Counted from the stretch's first letter, positions 18,826 to 27,922 are shown. The stretch is 51,126 bases of DNA from an uncultured Rubritalea sp. (GCA_937132085.1 CAKZNV010000222.1:1-51126); one strand, 5' to 3'. Notes: generated by a model from the letters alone, not told the origin. Program-made: numbers and translations.

Positions 18826-20022
18826 ATGAAACTTTCCATCAAAGACATCCAAGTAAATGGCAAAGAAGTCCTCATGCGTTGCGACTTCAACGTCCCATAC
18901 AATGACGAACTTCAGATCACTGACGACACTCGTATCCAAGCAGCACTCCCATCTATCAAGCATTTGTTAGAAAATGGAGCTAAGCTCATCCTCTGCTCAC
19001 ACATGGGCAGACCTGCTGGCAAGCCAGAAGAGAAATACTCACTCCGCCCAGTAGGCCTCAGACTCGCTGAGCTACTCGGAACACCAGTCGCATTCGCAGA
19101 CGACACCATCGGCGATCACGCTACCCTACTCCGCGCACAGCTAGAGCCAGGACATGCTGTTCTCCTAGAAAACACACGCTTCGACGCTAAAGAAAAAGCA
19201 AACGACTCAGACTTCGCTAAAGCTCTAGCAGGAAATGCAGAGATCTTTGTAAACGACGCATTCGGCACCGCACACCGTGCACACGCATCCACTGAAGGAG
19301 TCACTCACCACGTTTCACAAAGCGCAATGGGCTTCCTCATCGAGAGCGAGCTAGAATTCCTACAAGACAAGCTCAGGACTCCAGCTAAACCATTCCTAGC
19401 AATCATGGGTGGCAAGAAAGTTTCAGACAAAATCCAAGTCATCAAAGCAATGATGGACAAGGCTGACGAATTCATCATCGGTGGAGCTATGGCTTACACA
19501 TTCCTCAAAGCTCAAGGCTACAAGACTGGTATGTCACTCGTAGAAGACGACTTCATCCCACTCGCTAAAGAACTCCTCGAAACAGCTGAACAAAAAGGAA
19601 TCAAGTTCCACCTTCCTGCTGACACTCGCATCACTCAAGACTTCTCTAACGACGCTGAAACTAGAGTTACTAAGACCTACGCAGACGGTGGAGAAATCCC
19701 TGACGACTGGGAAGGCATCGACATCGGTGATGTAGCTATCCAAGACTTCTGCAAAGTAGTCGAAGGAGCTGGCACCGTCCTCTGGAACGGACCTATGGGC
19801 GTCTTCGAAATGGACAACTTCGCAGCTGGCACCATCGCTCTAGCAGAAGCAGTAGCTAAATCAGACGCACTTACTATCGTAGGTGGCGGAGACTCAGTCA
19901 CAGCTGCAAACAAGTTCTGTAAACCAAGCGACTTCAGCTTCCTCTCAACAGGTGGCGGAGCATCACTAGAACTACTAGAAGGCAAAGAACTCCCAGGAGT
20001 AGCAGCACTTTCAAACGCATAA
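18826..20022 (+). CDS. pgk: Phosphoglycerate kinase
   Basis: This enzyme of 398 residues transfers phosphate from 1,3-bisphosphoglycerate to ADP in glycolysis. Family blocks are complete: RCDFNVPYND near the N-terminus, CSHMGRPAGK, ENTRFDAKE, NDAFGTAHRAHAST, FLAIMGGKKVSDK, the nucleotide site WNGPMGVFE, and GGGDSVTAANKF with STGGGASLELLEGKELPG near the end. It is cytoplasmic. The ATG follows a leader with two TTTAACCTTT repeats and no Shine-Dalgarno motif. It is the second gene of a gap-pgk-tpiA group. Confidence 0.98.
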   Translation: MKLSIKDIQVNGKEVLMRCDFNVPYNDELQITDDTRIQAALPSIKHLLENGAKLILCSHMGRPAGKPEEKYSLRPVGLRLAELLGTPVAFADDTIGDHATLLRAQLEPGHAVLLENTRFDAKEKANDSDFAKALAGNAEIFVNDAFGTAHRAHASTEGVTHHVSQSAMGFLIESELEFLQDKLRTPAKPFLAIMGGKKVSDKIQVIKAMMDKADEFIIGGAMAYTFLKAQGYKTGMSLVEDDFIPLAKELLETAEQKGIKFHLPADTRITQDFSNDAETRVTKTYADGGEIPDDWEGIDIGDVAIQDFCKVVEGAGTVLWNGPMGVFEMDNFAAGTIALAEAVAKSDALTIVGGGDSVTAANKFCKPSDFSFLSTGGGASLELLEGKELPGVAALSNA

Positions 20023-20030
20023 CGTTTTTC

Positions 20031-20130
20031 AGTAGTTAGTAGAGAGTAGTGAGTAGATAGTAAAACTTCACCCACCTCTAAACTAACTACACACCACCCT
20101 AACTACTATCTACTAAATACTAACTACTTA
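20031..20130. repeat. Inverted repeat between pgk and tpiA
   Basis: The 114-bp spacer consists mostly of AGTAGTTAGTA and AGTAGATAGT words on one side (20031-20061) and their complements CTACTATCTACTAAATACTAACTACTT-like words on the other (20102-20129). The arms can pair over about 20 bp with small bulges. No T-run follows, so it does not look like a terminator; it could affect mRNA processing or stability. Confidence 0.7.
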
Positions 20131-20136
20131 AATAAA

Positions 20137-20898
20137 ATGAGAAAACTAATCATCGCAGCAAACTGGAAAATGAACAAAGGACCAGCTGAAGCTGAAGCAT
20201 TCCTCGAAGCATTCCTAGCAGCAGCTAGCGAACTTTCAGACCAAGCTGACCTCGTCATCGCACCTAACAGCCTCTCTATCCCGACTGCATCAGCACTCAT
20301 CAATGACATCAACCCAGCTATCGGCCTAGCCGCTCAGACTGTGTCAGAGAACGACAACGGAGCATTCACAGGAGAAACTAGCACAGACATGCTCAAAGAG
20401 CTATTCGTTAACTACGTGATCCTCGGTCACTCAGAGCGTCGTAGCATCTACGGTGAGACTAATGCTCAGATCAACGCTAAGATGAAGAAGGCACTCGCTG
20501 CTGACATCACTCCACTCTTCTGTATCGGTGAGACACTCGCTGAGCGTGAAGGCGGACAACTCGAAACTGTTCTCGGTTCACAAATCAAAGAAGGTCTCGA
20601 AGGCATCTCTGACATCTCAAACGTAGTTGTCGCTTACGAGCCAGTATGGGCTATCGGCACAGGTGTAACAGCCACTGCTCAGCAAGCACAGGACACACAC
20701 AAGTTCGTCCGTTCAGTCATCGAAGACCTCTACGGAGCAGACGCAGCAGCAGCAGTTCGCATCCAATACGGTGGATCTGTAAAAGGCGCAAACTCAGCTG
20801 AACTCCTCGGCCAGCCAGACATCGACGGAGCACTCGTAGGCGGAGCAGCACTCGAAGCTGACTCATTCCTAGAGCTCATCAGAAACGCAGTAGCATAA
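20137..20898 (+). CDS. tpiA: Triosephosphate isomerase
   Basis: This 253-residue enzyme interconverts dihydroxyacetone phosphate and glyceraldehyde-3-phosphate. The active site is intact: Asn9 and Lys11 in AANWKMNKG, His98 in VILGHSERR, Glu168 in VAYEPVWAIGTG, and the phosphate-gripping YGGSVKGAN and DGALVGGAAL. Length is normal. It is the last gene of the glycolytic group and is followed by a strong terminator at 20921-20960. Confidence 0.98.
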   Translation: MRKLIIAANWKMNKGPAEAEAFLEAFLAAASELSDQADLVIAPNSLSIPTASALINDINPAIGLAAQTVSENDNGAFTGETSTDMLKELFVNYVILGHSERRSIYGETNAQINAKMKKALAADITPLFCIGETLAEREGGQLETVLGSQIKEGLEGISDISNVVVAYEPVWAIGTGVTATAQQAQDTHKFVRSVIEDLYGADAAAAVRIQYGGSVKGANSAELLGQPDIDGALVGGAALEADSFLELIRNAVA

Positions 20899-20920
20899 TA
20901 CTGAGTCACTCTAATTTCAT

Positions 20921-20960
20921 AAAAGCGCACCGTCTAATATTTAGACGGTGCGCTTTTTTT
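20921..20960 (+). terminator. Rho-independent terminator after tpiA
   Basis: A near-perfect stem (AAAGCGCACCGTCTAA pairing with TTAGACGGTGCGCTTT, three-base loop) is followed by a run of T. It closes the gap-pgk-tpiA group. Confidence 0.92.
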
Positions 20961-21000
20961 ATTAGCTATTTATCACGCTAGATCTTAGTTTAAATCCATC

Positions 21001-21582
21001 ATGCAGAGAGTGGTAAAAACCGAAACCTCAGAAAGCCTAACAGCTGATAACTCTGCCACTACTCGTAGAGATAAAAATCTTCGCAAGATCAACTGGCTCA
21101 TGCGAAGTGAACCATGGATTGTCAAAACACTCTCCGAGTTTGAAAACCTCACTAAAGTCGTTGTAATCGGAACAGGTGAAGAGAGATTAACCAATGAAAT
21201 CAAGGCTCACTTCCCACATGTTAAGGTCATCCACATTGTCCCCACCGAAGACATCTTCAAAAGCGGTAACTTCGATAACGAAACTGTCGTGGTAGCTAAT
21301 CTCTTCATCCATCGACTCGACGACGATCAGCTCTGGTCACTAGGCGAAAAGATTTCCCAATGCCGTGGCATCATCATGTCTGAACCACATCGCTACTGGT
21401 TCAGCAAACTACTCAGCTACGCCCTCTTCCCATTAGTTAACCAAACAACCAGACACAACATGCTCGAAAATATCGAATCCGGATTCCGATTCGGCGAGAT
21501 CCCAGGCATGATGGATGTAGACTGGCACTGGGACGAACGCCCCTGTATCGGCGGAATTCGTAGTGTAGGCAGGAAAGTCTAA
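21001..21582 (+). CDS. SAM-methyltransferase-like protein
   Basis: This protein of 193 residues resembles class I methyltransferases. A Rossmann-like opening KVVVIGTGEERLTNEI follows an N-terminal helix, then ETVVVANLFIHRLDDDQL (a typical strand 4 region), RGIIMSEPHRYWF, and a C-terminal part (TTRHNMLENIESGFRFGEIP) similar to methyltransferases found beside type III polyketide synthases. The glycine-rich motif is weaker than usual (one GTG only), so SAM binding is uncertain. It stands alone, 40 bp after the tpiA terminator. Confidence 0.6.
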   Translation: MQRVVKTETSESLTADNSATTRRDKNLRKINWLMRSEPWIVKTLSEFENLTKVVVIGTGEERLTNEIKAHFPHVKVIHIVPTEDIFKSGNFDNETVVVANLFIHRLDDDQLWSLGEKISQCRGIIMSEPHRYWFSKLLSYALFPLVNQTTRHNMLENIESGFRFGEIPGMMDVDWHWDERPCIGGIRSVGRKV

Positions 21583-21653
21583 GCCAGATTCATCGAGCAT
21601 TAAATATGATTGTCTCAAGACAACAACATTGATTAAATCGACTCATCAACATT

Positions 21654-22115
21654 ATGAAACTATCTAAAACCATCACCAATCTACTCACTACCTCCACTAT
21701 CGCACTAACAGCGATCTGCTTCTCATCTTGCAGCGATAAAGAAGAAAAGAGCAAAAATGTTTACGAAAACACGGATACTAAAGAAGCCAGCCCAGTCGCT
21801 GAGCTCGTGAATAAAAATACTGAGACAATCGAAGATCTAGCAACTAAACTTCAAGGCATCACAGACTTAGAATCGGCAAAGAAGGCTCTTCCTGATCTCG
21901 CTAAGTCTGGAGCTAAATTTACCAAACTCAAAATGGACACGTGGAAAGTTGGCGGACCTGAGAAAATTCGTCAATTCATGGAAAAAAATCCAGATGCACA
22001 GAAGAAACTCGATCAAGCATTCCAGAAAGTAAAAACCAAAATGGAAACGCTAAAGGAAGAACACCCAGCAGCAGAAGCTCTTATCAAGGACTACATCAAC
22101 ACGCTCTTCAAGTAA
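21654..22115 (+). CDS. Predicted lipoprotein, helical, unknown function
   Basis: This 153-residue protein has a signal peptide with a lipobox ending at Cys26 (ICFSSC). The mature part is charged, Lys/Glu-rich and probably mostly helical, with no Cys or recognisable domain. It follows the methyltransferase-like gene by 71 bp and converges on trkH with 2 bp between the stop codons. Function unknown. Confidence 0.7.
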   Translation: MKLSKTITNLLTTSTIALTAICFSSCSDKEEKSKNVYENTDTKEASPVAELVNKNTETIEDLATKLQGITDLESAKKALPDLAKSGAKFTKLKMDTWKVGGPEKIRQFMEKNPDAQKKLDQAFQKVKTKMETLKEEHPAAEALIKDYINTLFK

Positions 22116-22117
22116 GC

Positions 22118-23596
22118 CTAATACTTCCTCCACAGTCTACGGCTGAAGAGCACAAGGACAGCGATAAATTCTAGCCTCCCTAGAATCATCAGACCTGCAA
22201 GCACTCCTAGCGTAGGTGAGCTTAGGTAGCCGAAACTATCTGTAGGTCCTAGCTCAGCAAAGGCTGGGCCAATGTTACACATACAGGAGAGAACTGCTGA
22301 GGCGCAACCTACCGCACTCATCTTAGGCTCTAACAGAGAAACGGCCATAGAGCCTGTGACGAAGAAGAACACAGCGATAGCCATGACTACATAGACACTA
22401 CGCACCACTTCTGGCTGCACAGCTTTACCATTCATCTCTAGCTTGAGAACCACATTAGGTCTGAATCCTCGGATAATTTCATTCTTCATCGAGCGAAGCC
22501 AGAGCATGATGCGACTCACCTTAAGACCTCCAGCAGTCGAACCTGAGCAACCGCCGATCACCATCAAAAGCATGATCACCTGCTGACTCATCAGTGGCCA
22601 AGTTTCGTAATCCCCCACCACAAATCCAGTCGTGGTTAAAATAGTGACTACGTTAAAGACATTATCGACGAAGCAGGATTTACAATCTCCCACCTGGTGA
22701 TCAATCATCAAGATAATGGAAGCCACCATGATAATAATAAGATACCAACGGGTTTCTTCATGTCGCTTAATGACAGTAAAACTCCGCTTCGTCCACATCG
22801 CTATATAGAGTGGAAAACTGATACCACAGAGAGCCATGAACAAAATCAACCACCACTTAGTAGCGTTTGAAAAGTCAGTAATACTACTATTCTCTGTGCC
22901 AAATCCACCAGTAGAGGTCGCAGCCATGGCATGGTTGATCGCTTGAAAGAGATTCATATCCATAGCCCAGAGCCCTAAAATACACACCACTGTTAGAAAA
23001 CTATAGACCTGCCACAGCTTACGCATCGCCGTGCGTAGATCCGTGCTAGATAAATCTGCTCCATGGATCGATGATTCAAAGCTTAACAAAGTTTTCCCCC
23101 TAGCTTCTCCGCTGAAGATCAGCAGGAACGCACCAAGAATTCCCATACCACCCATCCACTGAGTGATCGAGCGCCACAGCAGAGTAGTCTTAGGTAAGTG
23201 TTCTACCGATGGGAAAATGCTCGATCCAGTAGTCGTAAAGCCAGAACAAGCCTCAAACACCGCCTGAGTATAGGTAGTGCCACTCACACAAAGATAGTGA
23301 GGCAGCGCTGCAAACAGTGAACATACCATCCAGCCAAGCCCCACCACCGTGATTGCTTCACGACGGAGAATCCTTTTATCAGACTGACCTTTCAACTTCC
23401 ATTTACCAAAACCATAAGCAAATAAGCCAGACAGCACCGTGATCAATATAGCCTGAGTCCAGCCATTATAGTCTACTCTTGCTGCATGCTCTCTATCTAC
23501 GATCACTATCTCACCGAGCAGAAGACACGCTCCCATACCCACACCGAGAAGCATGACTAGAATACCTAGTGATCTGATAATGACATTAAGATTCAT
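22118..23596 (-). CDS. TrkH/KtrB-family potassium uptake membrane protein
   Basis: This 492-residue protein is the membrane subunit of a Trk or Ktr potassium system. The selectivity-filter loops are visible: FEACSGFTTTGSSI, AMAATSTGGFGTENS, FNVVTILTTTGFVVGDYETWP and SCMCNIGPAFAELGP, each with the filter glycine. About ten to twelve membrane helices are present. No TrkA or KtrA partner lies in the window, so a regulator must be encoded elsewhere. It is on the same strand as plsX, 45 bp downstream of it. Confidence 0.95.
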   Translation of the reverse strand: MNLNVIIRSLGILVMLLGVGMGACLLLGEIVIVDREHAARVDYNGWTQAILITVLSGLFAYGFGKWKLKGQSDKRILRREAITVVGLGWMVCSLFAALPHYLCVSGTTYTQAVFEACSGFTTTGSSIFPSVEHLPKTTLLWRSITQWMGGMGILGAFLLIFSGEARGKTLLSFESSIHGADLSSTDLRTAMRKLWQVYSFLTVVCILGLWAMDMNLFQAINHAMAATSTGGFGTENSSITDFSNATKWWLILFMALCGISFPLYIAMWTKRSFTVIKRHEETRWYLIIIMVASIILMIDHQVGDCKSCFVDNVFNVVTILTTTGFVVGDYETWPLMSQQVIMLLMVIGGCSGSTAGGLKVSRIMLWLRSMKNEIIRGFRPNVVLKLEMNGKAVQPEVVRSVYVVMAIAVFFFVTGSMAVSLLEPKMSAVGCASAVLSCMCNIGPAFAELGPTDSFGYLSSPTLGVLAGLMILGRLEFIAVLVLFSRRLWRKY

Positions 23597-23641
23597 ACTT
23601 TCAGTTTATGGCGGTCAGTGTTTAGTGAAATAACTAAACTG

Positions 23642-24655
23642 CTATTCAAATCCTAGCTTCTCAAGAGCCTCTTCAATATGAGGATTCACCTTGTGCTGCA
23701 CCTGCTCCATTGCTCCACGGATCGCATTTTGCATCGCTAGTGAGGATGAGCCACCATGTGAAATGATCACTACTCCGTTGATCCCTAACAATGGACTACC
23801 GCCGTAGTATTCGTATGAGCTACGCTTTTTCACAGCCTTGAATGCTCCTTGCGCCATAGCAGCTCCTAGAGCTCTGATTGGCTTACGCTTAAATTCTACT
23901 TTGAGCCACTTAGACATTGCCTTAGCAGTCGCCTCAGAGGCTTTGAGAATGATGTTTCCAGTGAACCCATCAGTCAGCACCACATCGAGCTTAGTCTCAA
24001 ACAGATCATGTCCCTCGATATTCCCTTTAAATTCAAATGGAGCATCTTCTACTCCCTTGATGAGCTCTAGTGTCGCCTTAGTAAACGTAGTGCCCTTCTC
24101 GTCTTCTTCGCCGTTAGACATCAGACCCACAATAGGCTTTTCTACACCGAGCACATGCTTCGCATACATTGCACCCATCACACCATAGACGAGCAGATGC
24201 TCAGGCTTAGCTTCAGGGTTAGCACCTGCATCGAGTAGATTACAAACTCCGTGCTCATTTGGGAATGGAGAAGCGATTCCCGCTCTCTCCACACCTTTCA
24301 GCGTGCGCAGTCTCAGCGTAGCATTCGCCACCGCAGCACCAGTATTACCAGCGCTCACTACAGCTTGCGCCTTACCAGACTTCACCAGCTCAGTCGCTAC
24401 TGCTATAGATGAGTCTCGCTTGCTGCGTAGCGTCTTCGCCCCGCTTTCACGCATCTCCACTACCTGTGAAGCATGCACGATCTCTATTCTAGGATCAGTT
24501 AGTTTACTCTTCTCACATTCAGCTTTGAGGATTTCCTCATCACCTACTAAAAAGATCTTCTCTATCTTAGGATATAGAGCCAGAGCATCACGAGCTCCCT
24601 CGACATTGACTAATGGCGCCTTATCGCCACCCATTGCATCTAGTGCTATTTTCAT
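23642..24655 (-). CDS. plsX: Phosphate acyltransferase PlsX
   Basis: PlsX makes acyl-phosphate from acyl-ACP, the first step of phospholipid synthesis in most bacteria. The 337-residue protein begins MKIALDAMGGDKAP, the family signature, and has SAGNTGA and GFTGNIILKASEA blocks and GINGVVIISHGGSS near the end. It is cytoplasmic or membrane-peripheral. It follows rpmF and the YceD gene in the widespread yceD-rpmF-plsX order, but fabH, usually next, is replaced by trkH. A hairpin with a T-run lies between rpmF and plsX. Confidence 0.97.
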   Translation of the reverse strand: MKIALDAMGGDKAPLVNVEGARDALALYPKIEKIFLVGDEEILKAECEKSKLTDPRIEIVHASQVVEMRESGAKTLRSKRDSSIAVATELVKSGKAQAVVSAGNTGAAVANATLRLRTLKGVERAGIASPFPNEHGVCNLLDAGANPEAKPEHLLVYGVMGAMYAKHVLGVEKPIVGLMSNGEEDEKGTTFTKATLELIKGVEDAPFEFKGNIEGHDLFETKLDVVLTDGFTGNIILKASEATAKAMSKWLKVEFKRKPIRALGAAMAQGAFKAVKKRSSYEYYGGSPLLGINGVVIISHGGSSSLAMQNAIRGAMEQVQHKVNPHIEEALEKLGFE

Positions 24656-24701
24656 ATTCGTTGATAGTAGTTTGCTTAAAAATTAATCCCAATAAAAAAA
24701 C

Positions 24702-24739
24702 ACAAAAAAACGAGCGACAGACGTGCTATCGCTTCGTTT
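24702..24739 (-). terminator. Terminator-like hairpin between rpmF and plsX
   Basis: Read on the minus strand, AAACGAAGCGA pairs with TCGCTCGTTT with one bulge, followed by a run of seven T. It would partly uncouple plsX from the upstream ribosomal gene. Confidence 0.6.
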
Positions 24740-24832
24740 AAATTATGCTGATGATTGTAATCTCCAATTTGCCCTTCCTAAGAAGTAGTCCATCATGACA
24801 ATGAACAAGCATACTTGAAGAATTACAGATGC

Positions 24833-25015
24833 TTAGAGCGCATCAACGTCAAGAACCTGACGCTCACGGTATGAACCGCATGATGGGCATGCAATGTGTC
24901 CAGGAATACGAGTTTCGCATTCTGGGCAAGTTTGAAGATTAGGAGCCTTCCAGCGATTTGCGCCACGACGCATCTTCTGCTTCATTTTTGATGTTCTACG
25001 TTTAGGAACTGCCAT
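24833..25015 (-). CDS. rpmF: 50S ribosomal protein L32
   Basis: This 60-residue protein begins MAVPKRRTSKMKQKMRRG and carries two Cys pairs (CPEC and CPSC) that form the zinc ribbon of the Cys-plus type of L32. Length is normal. It follows the YceD gene by 24 bp. Confidence 0.97.
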   Translation of the reverse strand: MAVPKRRTSKMKQKMRRGANRWKAPNLQTCPECETRIPGHIACPSCGSYRERQVLDVDAL

Positions 25016-25039
25016 AGTATTATACCGATTTCTCGGTGG

Positions 25040-25540
25040 TTATTTGTTGTCTTTAAATTGATTAATCCCATCGAGGGCTGACCATCGGTCATCACCCTCG
25101 CTTGAGGGCGCATCGTTTACCTCAACATCCACTGGTTTGTCCAGCGCTAAATAGCGTTCATCTATCTCACATTTCTCAGGATTATCCCCTTCATCGCATT
25201 TTGGGTAAGTAGGAAAATTGATCAAAACCTCTTCCCGTATAGCCTCAGTCGCATCGATGTTTCCACCAACGACCTCAATTGCCACTGCACATTCTTCTAA
25301 AGAAATTGTTTGGACGAACCATTTATTTGTTCTCACACACATAAACTCGAAGCTAGCACCGAGGTATCCACGGAATAAAACTTCATCATCAAAGCGCTGA
25401 ACATACAGATTATACTCCAGTCCACTCACAGGCCTCGCATCGTTTGCATTAAGGGAAAAAATGCTCGGATCGAGCTCTCCAGACACAGCCATTCCCTCTT
25501 CCGGCAAGTGCGCTAGCTCAACTATTAACTTCTCATTCAT
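25040..25540 (-). CDS. YceD/DUF177 family protein
   Basis: This 166-residue protein has the DUF177 features seen upstream of rpmF in most bacteria: a beta-rich N-terminal half (LEYNLYVQRFDDEVLFRGYLGASFEFMCVRT), and an acidic C-terminal part ending DDRWSALDGI, which matches the usual C-terminal W-x-x-L block. YceD is linked to 23S rRNA metabolism in bacteria and plants; the exact function is not firm. Identity rests largely on position next to rpmF and the C-terminal motif. Confidence 0.88.
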   Translation of the reverse strand: MNEKLIVELAHLPEEGMAVSGELDPSIFSLNANDARPVSGLEYNLYVQRFDDEVLFRGYLGASFEFMCVRTNKWFVQTISLEECAVAIEVVGGNIDATEAIREEVLINFPTYPKCDEGDNPEKCEIDERYLALDKPVDVEVNDAPSSEGDDRWSALDGINQFKDNK

Positions 25541-25642
25541 ACACCACCCATAAATCCTCTATGCCCTGACGTCAAGCTTGACTGCCGATGGCAAATCGTG
25601 AATGTGGAATAGTCAATATAGAATCCTCACCCAACAGTGCAC

Positions 25643-25676
25643 CAAAATTCTGTAAATCATGTTAATTCTGTCAAAA
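25643..25676. repeat. Intergenic 'ATTCTGT' repeat copy B
   Basis: AAATTCTGTAAATCATG and TTAATTCTGTCAAAA units are spaced by about 18 bp. They resemble copies at 15048-15092 and 27868-27915. Confidence 0.5.
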
Positions 25677-25695
25677 TAACCTCCATCCTCATAGT

Positions 25696-25851
25696 TCAGC
25701 CCAAACATGCTGGTTCCGCTCCATCAACCCAGTTCCGTGCTATCCCGCTAGCACAGCTAGTCCCGCAACTGCGGCGATGGTCAAAAAAATCCATCAACCA
25801 AAGCCATCGTGCACCCATTCGTGATCATTCGAGAAGATTCGTGGTAAAAAA
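25696..25851. repeat. Imperfect direct repeat, left of unknown gene
   Basis: About 155 bp that recur at 27675-27839 with roughly 90 percent identity by eye. Shared blocks include ACATGCTGGTTCCGCTCCAT, the inverted repeat CTAGCACAGCTAG, the small hairpin CCGCAACTGCGG, and ATTCGTGATCATTCGAGAAG followed by GTGGTAAAAAAA. The spacer 25541-25874 contains no gene that I can support. Confidence 0.9.
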
Positions 25852-25874
25852 ACTGCTACGCCCTCTCTCCAGCA

Positions 25875-27590
25875 CTACTTCTTCTTAGATTCTAGATACA
25901 GCCTCTTCAGCTCCTTCTGAGCATCCTTGATACGTAGCGGCTGTGTAGCTCCGCTGTGGATCTCTGAGTAACCATTCCCTTCAAGTTTCAGCTCAATACT
26001 AGAACCTCCGTTACCGTCATCAACTTCTATCTTTCCGCCCTTACACACCTTCAAAATAAGAACTACCAAGTCATCTATCTCTCCATTCGCCTTTGCCTGC
26101 GGTAAAGCATCAATACACGCAAACACGGCAATCTGCTCCTCTTTTACACCCCAAGGCTCCAAATCTAAAATATCATGTTCATTGAGAAGAATGTGAGTCA
26201 ACAATGACCGCATTGCCAATGTCCCATCATCTAACTCCACCACCAATTGTCTAAACAGTTTCGGATCCGGATTCTTACGTATCGCATCAACAGCTTTACT
26301 CAGATGTTTTAGATCTGAATCATTAGGCAAGCGATCTGTTCTCACCAGATCTCTCAAAGGCTGAGGATGTCTCATAATATCAGCCTCTTCCTCCTTCTTC
26401 TCAAGCTCCTTAACTGCCATCACATCTAACTGCAAATTTGCACTCACCTCTAGACCTAGCCGCTTTTCTAACTTTATGATCTCTTTGACTGTTCCTTCAA
26501 AGGATAAGCGAGTAAAATTACGTATATTCACTCTAGCCCCTGTGCCGAAATAATCACAACAGACCTGCCAGTCCATATCTGGCTTAATCGCCTCTTTCTG
26601 CTTCCCAGCCCAATGTTTCAAAGCCTCCAGCTCTAGCTCCCCACCCTTATCACCAAACAGCAATACTACCTCTGAAGCAACGCTACAAAGATAGGGTTTA
26701 TTATCAGACAGAAATCTACGATAAGGAGCAAAGTCTTCAGAGCTTGGCTTAATTAGCTCCTTCCAATTCCTAGTATCTTTAAATCTCGAATGCAGAAAAT
26801 AATACGAACGACCGACATTTGCCCTTCTCGGAAACATGGCCGAATAACTCTTACTAAAGCCCAGTCCGTCCAGGTTCCAAAGTATTCCTTTTTCACCATT
26901 TCTGAGACTCATTGTTGCCCCCGCATAATAAAGCCCCTTCATTTCTTCCTCTTGCGCTGTCTTGGGAGCATATTGATTCACATAACATATTGCTCGTAAC
27001 AATTGATCAGCCTGAGTCGGAGTAAAAAATTCTAGCTTTTCAAACTTCACCCCCCATCCACTCATACCAGAATGACCGTAGCTTCCTTTCAACCGTGTGA
27101 ATCGAGCCGCTTTCTCAACTCTCTCAATCATCCATATTTCTTTGACCCTCCCACCATAATCCCCATTGGTAAAAGTGATATTCAACGACCATGTCTTAGG
27201 AATCCAGACAGGCAGTGCCTTCTCCACAGGTTTCACCTCTAGAAATTCTAAAGCAATTTTCAATGCTTTCTCATCTACAGCAGCATTGCGCTTCTTTGCT
27301 TCACTTACAGACTCCCCAGTAGTTTTCCACCACGACTGCCAATCAGCCTTTGTCTTGAGCATATACAGATCATGCTCCTTTTCATCAAGACAGAGCGAAA
27401 CCTGAACAGTCCCTAACTGAATATTCGTCATTTTTTTAAGCTTATCTAGAGGCTCACGATAATTCTCAACCGTAATTGACTCAATAATTTCTGGCACCTC
27501 ATCCCAAGAAGCAAAATGCCCATCCAAACGCTCCTCCGCATTCACTCCCCCCACACCCAACAACATCAAAAACACAACAGTCCATTTCAT
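25875..27590 (-). CDS. Secreted protein of unknown function
   Basis: I do not recognise this 571-residue protein. It has a signal peptide (MKWTVVFLMLLGVGGVNAEE) and a long soluble mature part with no clear repeats. It is rich in Lys, Glu and Trp and ends LYLESKKK. There is one DNAG-like acidic loop near residue 535 (EVDDGNGGSSIELKLEGNGYS). It is flanked on both sides by the same 160-bp repeat, which is unlike any other gene in the window and suggests it may have been inserted or duplicated as a unit. Function cannot be given. Confidence 0.8.
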   Translation of the reverse strand: MKWTVVFLMLLGVGGVNAEERLDGHFASWDEVPEIIESITVENYREPLDKLKKMTNIQLGTVQVSLCLDEKEHDLYMLKTKADWQSWWKTTGESVSEAKKRNAAVDEKALKIALEFLEVKPVEKALPVWIPKTWSLNITFTNGDYGGRVKEIWMIERVEKAARFTRLKGSYGHSGMSGWGVKFEKLEFFTPTQADQLLRAICYVNQYAPKTAQEEEMKGLYYAGATMSLRNGEKGILWNLDGLGFSKSYSAMFPRRANVGRSYYFLHSRFKDTRNWKELIKPSSEDFAPYRRFLSDNKPYLCSVASEVVLLFGDKGGELELEALKHWAGKQKEAIKPDMDWQVCCDYFGTGARVNIRNFTRLSFEGTVKEIIKLEKRLGLEVSANLQLDVMAVKELEKKEEEADIMRHPQPLRDLVRTDRLPNDSDLKHLSKAVDAIRKNPDPKLFRQLVVELDDGTLAMRSLLTHILLNEHDILDLEPWGVKEEQIAVFACIDALPQAKANGEIDDLVVLILKVCKGGKIEVDDGNGGSSIELKLEGNGYSEIHSGATQPLRIKDAQKELKRLYLESKKK

Positions 27591-27674
27591 ACCACAACAT
27601 CTACATCACCCCAAAACCCAGAGCAAGGAAAACATCGCTTATGCCGTAGCCCAAAGTTTCCAGTCAACAGTTTT

Positions 27675-27839
27675 CAGTCCCAACATGCTGGTTCCGCTCC
27701 ATCATCCCAGTTCCGTAAATTCCGTGCTATTCCGCTAGCACAGCTAGTCCCGCAACTGCGGTGATGGTCAAAAAATCCATCAACCAAGTCCATCCTCCAC
27801 CCATTCGTGATCATTCGAGAAGATTAGTGGTAAAAAAAG
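27675..27839. repeat. Imperfect direct repeat, right of unknown gene
   Basis: Second copy of the repeat at 25696-25851, in the same orientation. It carries a small extra segment (AAATTCCGT) and scattered substitutions. The spacer 27591-27922 holds this and the ATTCTGT repeat and no supported gene. Confidence 0.9.
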
Positions 27840-27867
27840 CTCCAACAACCCAAGCCAACAACCCAGG

Positions 27868-27915
27868 AAAAATTCTGTCAATTCACCCTAATTCTGAAAA
27901 TTCTGTCTAAAAAAA
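27868..27915. repeat. Intergenic 'ATTCTGT' repeat copy C
   Basis: AAAATTCTGTCAATTC, CTAATTCTGAAAATTCTG and TCTAAAAAAAG follow one another. This copy is the most complete of the three. Confidence 0.55.
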
Positions 27916-27922
27916 GAACTGA

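Noticed and set aside
20031-20130. Rho-independent terminator after pgk
   Set aside because: The stem lacks a T-run and the following gene starts 7 bp later.
24303-24686. 127-residue gene on the plus strand opposite plsX
   Set aside because: It is the shadow of plsX in the opposite strand, with no family features.
25696-27839. CRISPR array
   Set aside because: Only two copies of about 160 bp, far apart and with a gene between them.
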